Assembly: GCA_018894105.1 (NCBI GenBank) | Contig: CM032123.1 | Span: forward strand, 4,341,001-4,405,000 | DNA: 64,000 nucleotides | Source: Jacaranda mimosifolia | Taxonomy: Eukaryota > Streptophyta > Magnoliopsida > Lamiales > Bignoniaceae | Reading direction: 5' to 3' | In this document: piece after piece, positions 34,767-46,287 of the stretch | How positions within the stretch are numbered: the first letter of the stretch is position 1 | How the letters are laid out: each line of letters begins with the position of its first letter | Position numbers and translations under genes: made by a program | The notes under the pieces: generated by a model | The model's database searches: none | Told to the model about the DNA's origin: nothing | The model's input: only the letters and a program-made list of their open reading frames with translations

Positions 34767-37700
34767 ATGCTGTCGTCAATGTTGAACAACGGCACCTCAA
34801 TTCCCGTCTCCGATGAGGACGTCGAAGACCCGTCGGCCCGGATGCGGGTTCGCGTCCGCCGTAAGCGCAAGAAGCCCGGCCCAATGGGCAGGCCCGATTT
34901 CACCCGAAAAATCCTTTGTAAACTCCTCAGGTGGTGGCCGGCTCTGCTCCTCCTCGCCGCTGCCGCACTCCTAGTTTACGAGGCCTGCAAAATCGGCGGT
35001 GGCGAGAGGCGGAGCCCGCCGCGAGTCAATACCTCGGGAAACGTAGCTACTCAGAGTAGCAATACCAAGCCTCTGGGCAACTTGAACAGGCTTGATCCCA
35101 CCACCCGGGTTGTTGGGGGCGTTAGAGAAAGTGAGCTATTACTACTTCTTTTCTGTTTTACTCTTTTAAATTATGTCGGCACACACACACACATACACAG
35201 ACGTATGTAGATGTCGGATTTGGCATTAGTTTGATGGTTTTGAAGTTTGAAGCAATTGCATCAAACTAGATGGGGATTAGTAAGTTGTCTACACTCCGAA
35301 AAGGATATTGCAAATTACGTTCCATGATTTGATATGATGTGCTTTGTCTTGATGATCTTAAATCTTAATTAGCAGCGTTCTCGCAATCTACATTTGAAGT
35401 TAGAATATTGCACTTTTACGCTTATTGTCTCTCCGATTATTAGTGTGCAATGATTTTAACGAGATTGCTTGTTTGCTACGGTTGTTAACATTCATTGTAT
35501 TTCCATTGAAGTAACTGGTCCTTTTTGTTACCAAATACCTAGGACATTGGCAATGAATATTTACTTAAATGGTTTCAGACGATATGGGGATTGTATCTGT
35601 TATCCTCTATCCACCTGAGATGTAATTATTAGGTCACATAATTGCCTATGGAACTTCTTGTAATATACTGATTTGTGTAAGTTAAATGCAAACCAATTGC
35701 TTTTGTAACTTGAAAGCTAGATACTGGCTTGGATTCTGGAATTAGGAAGGGACGGGGATGAGTTATACTGTTTATAGAATTCTGATGTGAAAAATTTGGA
35801 TCTGGGTTTTAATACTATGAAGAACAACACTGGGAGTTTTTGTTCTTTTCTCATTCCCTAACATTTAGTATATAACCCGTTGAGTAGCAATATGCACGAA
35901 GTCATGGATGTAAGACTGAAAAGTGCAATTGATTACTCGTCAATGGATGATTTTCGGCAATTTTGCTGATTGTTTCAACTTAGTCTTCAGCTTCTAATTA
36001 TATATAGCTTATAATTACTCGGATGACTTGTTAGTTTGTGATTCTCATTTCTGAATCAAATCAGGGTGTTTGAAGCTCCTACCTCCTGAAGAACTTGAGC
36101 TTTTAGAAATTCCTAATGATATGGACTCTAAAAGTCCAATAAAAGAGTTGGTGTACGCTGTGGGGACTGATAGAGCCAGTAAAGAAGGGAACTCTAACTT
36201 ATCCACTGTATATTTGGAGGGTGCAAGATTTAATTTATTCACAGGAAACCAAACTCTTGAGCAGAGGGAGCAAAGTTTTAAGGTAATGAGCTGCACCTCA
36301 ACCCCTTTCTCTCTTTTAATCACTTCAAGCTCAACTTGTGGCATCTTTATCTGCTCTAAAAGAGTATTAATGCATATCTTCAGTTGATGAGATATTCAGA
36401 TAATGCTCCATGCTTCTGATCTTGTTATGGTATATGTTAGTTATTACCAATGTCTCACTTTACTTACAAATAATATGGTTCAAATCTTGTAATGTGATAG
36501 GTGAGTGGAAGAACTGAGGTCCACTGTGGTTTCTACAGTGAAAGGGGAGGATTTAGGATTTCTGATGAAGACAGAAGCTACATGGAGACTTGCAAAGTTG
36601 TGGTTTCTACATGTGCATTTGGTGGTGGAGATGATCTTTATCAACCTATTGGAATGTCAGAGACGTCACTTCAGAAGGTTACCATCCCATATGCAAAAAG
36701 CTTGTAGGGGACTGTATAATATTTCATTTACATATGTAGTAATAAAATGTTTGTGGCAATAAACAAATGTAGGTTTGCTATGTGGCATTCTGGGATGAAG
36801 TTACTCTTGCAACACAGGAAGCACAGGGGAACAAAGTTGATGAAAGTCATTTTATTGGAAAATGGCGTATTATCATAGTCAGGGATTTACCTTTCAGAGA
36901 CCAAAGATTGAATGGTAAAATACCGAAGGTATGGAACTTTTAGCTTCCTCTCATTGATTGTTTATGCAAGTCATTATTATATTATGCATCAAGAATAGCT
37001 CCTAACAGTTAGTTGAAACAGAATTAAGCTGCATCTTTTGCGGTGTTTGTTAAATATGCTGTGCACATCCTAAATATGGATGTCTACATTTCAAGTTTTT
37101 CATATGCCATACTCAACTATTATCCCTTTGCCCGTCTGATCTAGCTTTAAAGTATCACTGACAGGAAGTTTTCTGCCTGTTTCATAATCTGGAAGACTAG
37201 TTAATTATGCTTAAAATATTACGAATATAAAGAAGGTTTTGGATATTGAGGTTAGTTTATAATACAAGATTGTGAACTGGGGGACCAATGTTTCTTGTAA
37301 GAAATATTTTGCTAACATTGAGAAGTCCAGTATCATCACAGGTGCATTCTGCAATCTTTGCCTCCTTTTGCTTTTCTGATCCATTTAAGGCTAAGTTCAA
37401 GTGTGCTTAGTTTTAAGCCCTGCAGGCCGGAAATGAATCTTAATGTGCTTCCTGCATAAACCCTCTAATTGGAATCTAGGATACACATTTGTCAGTGTCA
37501 TGCTAAATCTTAGGTCAAGAAGAAATGCCTCCTTTGGCTTTCTGCATTTGGAATTGCTCCAATGACCTACCAGCTACGTAATTGGTGTCCTCAAATTTGA
37601 ATCAGATCTAGCATGAGCTATATATTAGCACTTCACATGGGTGGATATTTATTCAACTCTTCATCCCATGTGCCCCACTTGCATTTTTGAGAGTTCATAT

Positions 37701-38603
37701 CTGTTTATGCAGATGCTTCCACATCGTCTTTTTCCAAATTCTAGATATTCCATTTGGGTGGACTCAAAGTCTCAATTTAGGAGAGACCCTCTCGGTGTGT
37801 TGGAAGCCTTACTTTGGCGTTCAAATTATGAAGTGGCAATTTCAGAACATGGGGCCCGCAGTAGTGCGTATGATGAGGCAAAGGCTGTAGTCAAGAAAAA
37901 TAAGGCCACTCCAGAGGAAGTCGAGATCCAATTGAGACAGTATCGCCAGGATGGCCTTCCAGAGGACAAGAGGTTTAATGGGAAGAAAGGTATGCTTGTG
38001 TTTCCTGGTGTCATCTGTTTTGAAACCATACTGTTATGCAAGGTGATGATATTAGGAATTGCACAAGCACAAGATATTTCAAAGCTAATGTGCTTAACAA
38101 TGAATTCTCTTAGAGGTTATATTGTGTGGATAAAAACCAACACTTTACCTATGCATCAAAAACATGTCTGTGTATGTAAGTGGTGATCTTATGGCTATGC
38201 TCTTTGTCTTTTCGCATTTCTGCTGCCACTTTAAAATTTTCAATAAAGATCGTTCTTCAACTTCCACAGATTGAGATTATATCCTTGTCAATGTGATAAA
38301 TTCTTGCATATTTGTCAAAAATTTGCCATACAAAATGAATAAGTTTCTGATTGTATCTGTGCAGCTTTAGCTGAGGCTTCCATAATCGTGAGGAAGCACA
38401 CTCCGATGGTGAATTTGTTCATGTGCCTTTGGTTTAATGAGGTGGTTCACTTCACTTCCCGTGATCAACTAAGTTTTCCATATGTTCTTTGGCGGCTCAA
38501 AGGGTTAAAGCACATCAATATGTTCCCTGTCTGCATTAGAAAGGATCTTGTGAATAGTATGGGTCATATACGCAAGGCAAAGCCTCTAACAAATTCAAAT
38601 TGA
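34767..38603 (+). CDS. DUF616 (TOD1/MUCI70-like) membrane-anchored probable glycosyltransferase
   Basis: Six exons (34767-35130, 36065-36282, 36501-36677, 36773-36928, 37713-37989, 38365-38603) join in frame to 476 residues. A basic cytosolic tail (RMRVRVRRKRKKPG) precedes one membrane segment at about 55-73 (LLLAAAALLV), giving a type II Golgi-like topology. The DUF616 domain covers about 195-470: HCGFYSERGGF, VVVSTCAFGGGDDLYQPIGM, VCYVAFWDEVTLATQEAQ, YSIWVDSKSQFRRDPLGVLE (D322 in a DxD-like position) and FMCLWFNEVVHFTSRDQLSF. The family includes MUCI70, linked to pectin and mucilage synthesis, and TOD1, reported as a ceramidase acting on turgor, so the exact activity is open. The first ATG in frame (34767) is used; the ATG at 34779 is an alternative. 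Confidence 0.93.
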
Positions 38604-39297
38604 TTTCTTTGGTTTTCTGCAATGAGTATTCGACACGCTGATTTGGTTCTTATTTCATTAATGAGGGGTACTACAGAAGCAAACCAGCCAAAAATCATGA
38701 TTGATTTGCCACATTTTACTTCCTACCTTGGCAGATTCAGCCCTGATTTTTGTTTTGAAAATAATAAAATCTTCAATTTTCTAGATCTATGGGCACTATC
38801 AGCCAAGAGGTATCTAGGCAGGCAAAAAAAAGATCTTGTACATCTTTGCTCTCTTCTACCCCATGTTCTTTTCTTCTTCTTCTTTTCAGGTGGGATGTTG
38901 AGGTGAATCTTTTTGTAAATTGTTTGCTAGATTATTCATACTGGCAAGATGACTTTTCTGTACTTTAAAGGCTAATTTCTTATTTTGATTCTTATCTATG
39001 TAAGAGTATTGTTTTTTACACTTTCTATTTTCTTCTGTTCATGAATGCAGTTCCCTATGATGGTTGCCAAGTCGTGAGTTGTTTATGATGAAAAGTTTAG
39101 TGGTTATTATATTCTTTTTTTCATACCCTAGTGATCCAGGAGAAGAAATGACTTGGGAGGATTAGGTAAAGAGCCAAAAGGTGGATTAGGTTGCCAGAAC
39201 TTGCAGATATGAACAAACGCACTCAAAAGGGACTGTATTAAAGGAACCCTTCAAGCATCACAATGCCAATTCAAATGTTATAATAATACCAGAAATA

Positions 39298-39843
39298 ATG
39301 TTGGCCAGGATCATATATTGCTCTGCAGTTCTTTTAGCCACTGCTGCAGTTATCCTTCTGGCCTTATTCTCACCAGTGCCCCATAGAAACAACCACAAAA
39401 CCCCCCGGCTGGCCCTGTCCTTCTACATTCAACAACCTCAAGTAGGTGGCTCCACCACACATCCAGAGGCGGCTCCACCAGCCGCCGAGGCCTTCATCTT
39501 CCACCGGATGCTCACCGAGGGGCCAGAAAAGACGTCCCGGGTGGTCGGAAAGGCACAGGGTTTCATAATCCCGGTCGAGAGCTTCGCCCATTCGGCTTTC
39601 AATATCATCTATCTTACGTTTCATACGCATAAGTATTCAGGGAGCATTAGCATCCAGGCCAAGAATTTAGCCCACAAGGAAAAGGAAGAACTGCCTGTGG
39701 TGGGTGGCACAGGGTCCTTTGCTTTTACTCGTGGCCTTGCTGTTTTTGCACAAACAGATGGCCAAAGATCTAATTCTGATGCAACTTATCATTTAAAGTT
39801 GCACTTGAAGTTCCCTAATAGGTCCCAAACAATTCCGGGATGA
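39298..39843 (+). CDS. Dirigent family protein
   Basis: A single exon of 181 residues, the usual length and intronless form of the family. A hydrophobic N terminus (about 4-26) is a signal peptide or anchor for secretion. The dirigent barrel is visible in VVGKAQGFIIP (82-92), FNIIYLTFHTHKYSGSISIQ (101-120), LPVVGGTGSFAFTRGLAVF (132-150) and YHLKLHLKF near the end. Dirigent proteins guide stereospecific coupling of phenoxy radicals (lignans, lignin) or related ring closures in the apoplast. The N-terminal half is less typical and has an Ala/Pro-rich insertion (EAAPPAAEA), so subgroup and substrate cannot be assigned. It starts about 700 bp after the DUF616 stop, on the same strand, as a separate gene. 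Confidence 0.9.
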   Translation: MLARIIYCSAVLLATAAVILLALFSPVPHRNNHKTPRLALSFYIQQPQVGGSTTHPEAAPPAAEAFIFHRMLTEGPEKTSRVVGKAQGFIIPVESFAHSAFNIIYLTFHTHKYSGSISIQAKNLAHKEKEELPVVGGTGSFAFTRGLAVFAQTDGQRSNSDATYHLKLHLKFPNRSQTIPG

Positions 39844-40053
39844 GTATTTTTTCCTTTAGTTTTTGCCCCCTTTTCTTCAACTACTTGTTACTAAAATTTA
39901 CTTCTTTTTTTGGTAAAAAGATCTCTGAGATGAGCTTTTCTTGATCTACTTATATTAAATGTAGTATGAAAATGATAGAAATAATTGGTTTCTTTTTTCT
40001 TTTGGATTTAATTTTAATGGGATGAATACATTTTGCTTTTATATGTAAAATTC

Positions 40054-43000
40054 TTATGTTGGTATTGTATATTTCTGTGACGTATTATTTTGGATATCTA
40101 TTTCCTGACAAGAGCTTCGATCAAAGTACCAATCATCAATGGCCTTTGCAATAATCTGCAAATTGAATATTATATTAAAATGAGAATTATTTAATACTAA
40201 AATAAATATATATAAGTTTAGACATGTATAAGTTATTCAAAAAAATTGAATAAATAGAAAATTAAGTAATATATCAATCAAGAACTTTAATTTTATCAGG
40301 ACGAATAATATTTTTGTGAAAAGTGGCCAAAGTTATCATGTACCTAAATGGATAGCAAATGCAAAGACATTGTTAGGCGCACAATTAAGGATAAATAATT
40401 GAAGTATGACATAGAAAAAATATATCAGATAAAATAAGAAGAAATAAATAAAAGTACTTCTTACTTTATTTCCCACTTCAAATGAGGGATTCCACCATTG
40501 AGGATCTATTAAGTGACCATGAGTAATACAAGAGTGAACGAACATTTCTATTGACAGAGAATTACTGACTTTCCATAATGTATTTATGAAGATAGATCAA
40601 AATTCTGAAATTAAACATAAAAAGATAATAATGAGTTTTTTGTCATTGTTAATTTAAAGTGGATGGTAGTAATTACAAAATTGAGTACCCTTCATGTTTT
40701 GTAATTGAGAGGCATGCAAGATTTAAATTCTTCAACGCAACTCTTCCAAACGGTCTCATTATAAGGAGGATCTACCTAGCTAGTTTTTATCCGAAACAAA
40801 ATAAAATTCAATTAATATGAATGAACTAAATTGCAAATAGAGAAGAACGAGTAATAATTGCTTGAAGTTGTCGTAACCCAAAGATGAAGTTAGGAAGGGG
40901 TTAAGACTATATTAATATAATATACATATATATACACACATACATATACGTGTATCTAAAATAAAATAAGTTGGTTGGTGGAGAGGAATATTAAATTCAA
41001 ATATAAGTAAGAGAAAAAAATAAAAAAAGAATGGAGTTCAAACTCAAATGACTTTAGAACTTAAAAAATCCTTTATTTTTCTATTAATTTTCTTAATATA
41101 AATTTGTTATAAGATAAAATAATATGCTAAAATAAATGAAAGAAGTGTACAAAGTTGCAATATGCATACATAAAGTAATTGTATATCAAGTAGATGTGAA
41201 GGGTCACTTCTTTTGATTTGATCTCTATTAATAACATAGAAGAATGATGTTAACTAATAAGAATCAAAAGCTGATTCAGGTAGTAAGCGTGGCGTTGTAA
41301 TATCTCCAACCAAATATTCAGGTAAAACACATTGAAAATTAAGTATGTGATCATTGTTATTATTCAGTCATATTTTTAAGGGAAAAACAAGGAAATATTA
41401 TGGTTCATACATGATTCGTTATAAAACTTCTCTTACCAAAGCCGGTCTCATCTTGACAAGCATGATTTGGCCAAAAACTTGGTTAGTGCCTACAACACAA
41501 ATATCAATTGAGAAACATAAAAAGAATAAAAACTAATGAAACATGTCTCATAATTATTAGAATTAATTAAAACTCTAGCTTCATTTTGATTGATTGATTT
41601 GGATTTAAAGAAATTATTCAAATTGAGGAATTTAAATGATTTAGATGGTCTCAAGATCAGATGAATTCGGAATCCACAATAATAATTGATGGAAATAATT
41701 TAATTATAGTTCGAAGTATGCAGTAATTGAAGTAATCTAAAATTTTAAATATAAAAAATTTAAATTAAGAAAAAATTACATGAAATTATACCACACTATC
41801 AAATCGGTGAGCTCTTTTCTTGATTTTGGGGAGGTCCCTTTTATTTCTAGTACAAAAATAGCAAGCACAAGAATATAAGATTGAATTATGCATGAACATA
41901 TATAGATTTATGTATTTAACAATTTTTTGGTTGGATTTTACTTGGCGCATGTTTGGATCTTACGCGTGGCTGAAGAAACCAGAATTAGAAATGCACTTTA
42001 GTATACTAGCATTAGACATGAGTGCTCGAAAGCCATCACAATGCAATATGATTACTAATCCATCGGTAGACCCGCCAAAAGTATAGCCCAATATTTAAGT
42101 TTACTGACGTCATTAACAAATAATTTATTCAAAATAATCATGTTTAATTTGTGTAAAATTAATTATAAATCAAACGGAATATAGGCACATATTGGTGGCA
42201 TTCATCATTCCTTTAGCTAGCAAATCATCCATTACAACATCAAAAATCCTGGCGCCCTTGCTGGTGATATTGATTCCCTCAAATAAAATAATTTTTTTAT
42301 AACTTATATATATGGATTTTATTAAGTTATTTTAATTATGTGAGTTAATTAGTAAATAATCATAAGTTATATATACTTATATACATATATGTGTGTTCGT
42401 ATATATATATATATGTAAATTATATCAAATATTTTAAATAAAAAAGGACAAAAAATATGGATATTGCCACCTAAGTAGAGAAACAGACAAAAAATGCCTA
42501 CTAGGCATTGCAATTTTGTACATGTCAGCTAGTTTTTTGCCAAAATGGAAAAAAGTTCAAATTGGCACACTCCTAGTAAGCCACATCAGTTTTCCGTCTC
42601 TAGCTGAAAAAGGACTAAAAGTGACTATAAGACTAAAATTGTAATTTTACAATTTTATAGGATGAAAAACCAAATCAAGCAAAGTTACAGAAAAAATTAC
42701 AAATTTACCCTTACTTTTATATAGTAAATGTTTTCAACGTCTCCCATAAATGATAACCTGTCACAATATGTAACATAAACATTATTCCACTTCTAAAAAT
42801 TTGGAATTAGAGCAACTAATGTTATTTATTAAATTATCCATGAAAAGATTTTAGCATCAAAATTAATAGTATAGGTGCATTATAAACACTAATTAATATT
42901 GAAATAATAATTGACTTGTTTGCGTTTTCATATATATGGTGTCCAGCTAGTCAATGATTAATTAATTACCTGAATTAACATTTTGTGATTGGCTGAGCAT

Positions 43001-43490
43001 GTTGTTAAAATTCATAGTAATTGGCCTTGTCAAGGTGCTCTTATCTCGTACCCCTTCGGGGCAAAAATATATGCTTGCATACCATCCATCATCCTAATAT
43101 TCTCAACTCAAATTATAATCAATGTATTAAATATAAGAATATAAAATGAATATATATATATATATATTTAAATTGATAAGCTTATATACTTCTAGATAAA
43201 TCAACCAATTATTGGCTCCGTCTCCAAATCCCTTATAATAGTAATAAGCTAGTGGGGGCCCCATCTAAACAAATTGCAATAAAAGAGAATAATCGTATTA
43301 ACATTTTACGATTAGAATATAATTATGAATATAATTAGTGATTTACATAGAATTATATATTAAACTCAATTGCACTTGCTACTTTTTCCACCGCACTCTC
43401 AAGAAATGTGATATTAACCTTGTGGGAAGCTTGGACTTGAATATTCATCACAAGTAAATAAATCAATAGTTTTAACTAGTAATCAGCCAT
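40054..43490 (-). pseudogene. Pectin acetylesterase pseudogene (left tandem copy)
   Basis: It is homologous exon by exon and intron by intron to the intact gene at 46288-50028. Reading the minus strand from the ATG at 43490, codon 5 is TAG where the intact copy has TGG (Trp). The acceptor before exon 2 reads TTGCAA instead of TTGCAG. The acceptors before exons 4 and 9 are also lost (G to A), and the donor after exon 9 is changed (TTAGTTAAC against CAGGTAAAA). An extra base in exon 2 and a missing base in exon 6 shift the frame, and the nucleophile motif GGSAGGLA is degenerate. The intron between exons 4 and 5 is expanded by about 300 bp (42290-42710) by a repeat-like insertion. It cannot make a functional enzyme. 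Confidence 0.92.
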
Positions 43491-43789
43491 GGTTAGTATG
43501 TGTTTTCCCATTCTTTACATGTCAAGAAAGAAAAAAGATATTTATTTAAGTTTATAATTAGAATCCTTTAAAATGGTAGATGGAAATTACAAGAACAAAG
43601 AACATTTAAAAAATAAAAAAAGAAAAAAAAAGAAAAAGGAAAAGGAAAAAAGAAACTAAGAAGCATCCAAGTTCATATAAAAAGTTACTTATTTACATTA
43701 CTTGAATTTATCTCAATTATTTATAAGGTTAATTTAGCCAACATTCATTCCTCATTAAATTTAAATTAAAATAATTAAGCAAATTGATT

Positions 43790-44900
43790 TGATGTGAAAC
43801 TAGTCGAACCACGTCAAGGCTTACTTAGTGAGTGTGATGCGGAACAACTTGCGATATGCTGCTTCACTTAGGTTGTAGAGTTCTATCCTCACTACAAAGT
43901 TGTCTGGGTGCTCTTACAGGTCTGTCGTACCACCAAACTCCGACAGGTTAGCTATTCTTGTCCCCTGTAGGAGTGCCTCAACCAAGATGGCCAAAAAGAA
44001 CAATCTACAACAAGGGACAGCAACAACCAAGGGTAAGTATGGGTTCCTAGCTTCTCCTAAGGGTCACGGCACATAAAGTTTGGATTCCAACCATAGTGGT
44101 CAATTGCCAAGAAGAATCTCCCTGAAGAGAGGAGTGAACATATATATACTTTTGGAGGTGGAGCAGGGAGAGAAACACCTTGCTCGGGATCGATTTTTTG
44201 ATAAGTTCGCTATAAGGAGAATGAAGCCCCCTGGCTCTGGTGAGAGAACTACTGGGGCTCCTTTGGCCATGCTCGTCTACATATTGGGTGACTGTTTTAA
44301 CTGCAAATTGAGCAACGACATTCTCTTGTAAAGTCTTCAATGTATGCTAGGTCTACTACAAAATGAGATCTCTTGAAGGTGGTGCCTGCTGCGCATGTGG
44401 GCCTCTCTAGTATCAGCTACACCTTAGGGGTTGGCTCCAATAATACTTGCTTCAGGTTGGTGGCTCTCCATGTTCTTCGACCTTGGGACCATTTGGGTGT
44501 TAGAGTCAGCGTCCTTGCAATCTTCCTTCTTTGTCAATAAGAGTTTTCGTATACAATACCAAAATGATATTGTACGGAAATGGAGTAGGGGTCCTTTCCA
44601 GTAGACAGTAAGGTTAGGTTTGGTTTCTAAGGAAAATGTGCAAAGAGTTCTTAGCTCTCAAAAGTTATCGAAGTTTTGCAATCTCTTGTGAATAAGTTCT
44701 TGATTCTGATTTCTCTTTAGGGTTACTATTTATAGTTTTTTTTTTTATAGGTTTAGGCCCATTAGAGTTTATTGCCCTTCTTCTTGGGTTTAATTAATTT
44801 GGGCTCTCTAGCCGTTTTATTCAATTATTTTCTTTTGATCCATTGTGTGTTTTTTTTAATATATTTATATTTTTTTTTACTCTTTCACCCTTGTAGGCTT
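43790..44900 (-). mobile_element. Ty3/gypsy fragment (gag start and leader/LTR-like part)
   Basis: On the minus strand, 43980-43820 encodes a retrotransposon gag-like segment (RIANLSEFGGTTDL, stop, EHPDNFVVRIELYNLSEAAY, RKLFRIT) with in-frame stops. Upstream on the same strand lie a leader and what may be LTR sequence up to about 44900. Neither end shows a clear TG...CA pair or target duplication, so it is a truncated remnant. Its gag-proximal edge coincides with the point where homology between the two pectin acetylesterase copies stops. Confidence 0.6.
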
Positions 44901-46240
44901 AATTAGTCATATCAGTTGGCCATTGCTTGTTATGGTGTCAAGTATGTTAAATCAAATTGAATATTCGAATCTTATAAAATTAATTAACTTTCCATTAAAA
45001 TTTATTATATGTTAAATAAAAAATTAACATATTTTTTTATGGTCATCACTTGTTATAGTGTCAAAAAGAATTAAATTAATTTGACCCTAATTATTGATCC
45101 TCATAAAAACAAAATAAGTATTCTTTATACTTATCATTAAATCTAAATTTAGGCTTGCATGTTATCAATTAATTATTTGTTTAATGTAAAATGTGTAATC
45201 ATATATCTCGTCATTTATGAAGGATGATTCTTTTTTAAAGTGTTGTTTTAAGTCAATTATCAATCAACAAATCATAAGATAACTTCCAAAATTCATCACA
45301 AAAAAATAAAAAAATTCATTCTCAAAAAATTAAAGAAACCCATTTAGAAATTGCGAGAAAGCAATTTAACGCAAATTTGAATTCATTCTCAATGGTGAAA
45401 ATTCTAAATTTAATACCAATCCCATCCCAAAGTTTCATTCTTAATGATGAAAATTTGAATGGGTGGGGTACCTAAAAAATGAAGAGTGCCTTTAATACAA
45501 AACCTCATAAGAGAGAGTTCAAAAGGTGTAATTTCCTATAAGCAATCGCAACCGTAAAGAATTCCACAAGCGTTCTTTAAAAAAAAAAATTCCACTCTTT
45601 CAGTCTTCCACATGGCAGAGTAGAGAATCCATCAAGAGGATTTTTGGGGAAGAAGATGCTGATACATCATTATTGCTATTCCTTTAATTTCTACCGATGC
45701 CCAGAATTCAATTTTTTGGCCATTTTAAGTTTACAATAGATAGAGTTCATAATATTTTCTTCCTTTTTCTTTTTCTTTTGATTGTATTCTTGCTACGTAA
45801 ACATCATCAAAGAGTGCATTAATGTATTTAATCATTTCGATGGATGTGTGACAGAAACCATAACCACGCTAGAATGGACAAATTAACCTTGTTAAATGCA
45901 AAAAATATTATAAGATATCCGAAATCATCAATTATTGCATTTCACGATTTACAATCCATATATACACATATTTTGTTTAAATCCTAATTCATAAGTTAGA
46001 GTGAATGCGATTCTTTAATGTTGAAATAAGAGCTTGCATAGATTAATTAACATGATAAGATTCATAAGAAAATGAATAAATATTATTTTGTCTTGGAAGT
46101 CTATCTCATTTTAAGGATCACAATGAGCGTGTAACTAACAAATATTTATGTGATTATGAATGTGTATTTAGATAGATATTGCTTGATTTATATGCAGCAT
46201 AGAGCAAAGCCATGATAGAAATTATTATTTATTTATTCTT
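44901..46240. other. Intergenic DNA between the tandem esterase copies
   Basis: AT-rich, no gene seen. Homology to the 3' flank of the left copy begins at about 46240. Confidence 0.6.
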
Positions 46241-46287
46241 CATTTCAATGATGAGATGAATAAATTTTGCTCTTACATATCCAATTC

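Noticed and set aside
38622..38906. 94-codon frame after the DUF616 stop
   Set aside because: It lies in the probable 3' UTR, ends in a CT-rich repeat translation and has no family resemblance.
44080..44331. 83-codon plus-strand frame between the esterase copies
   Set aside because: It is antisense to the gypsy leader fragment and has no motif of its own.
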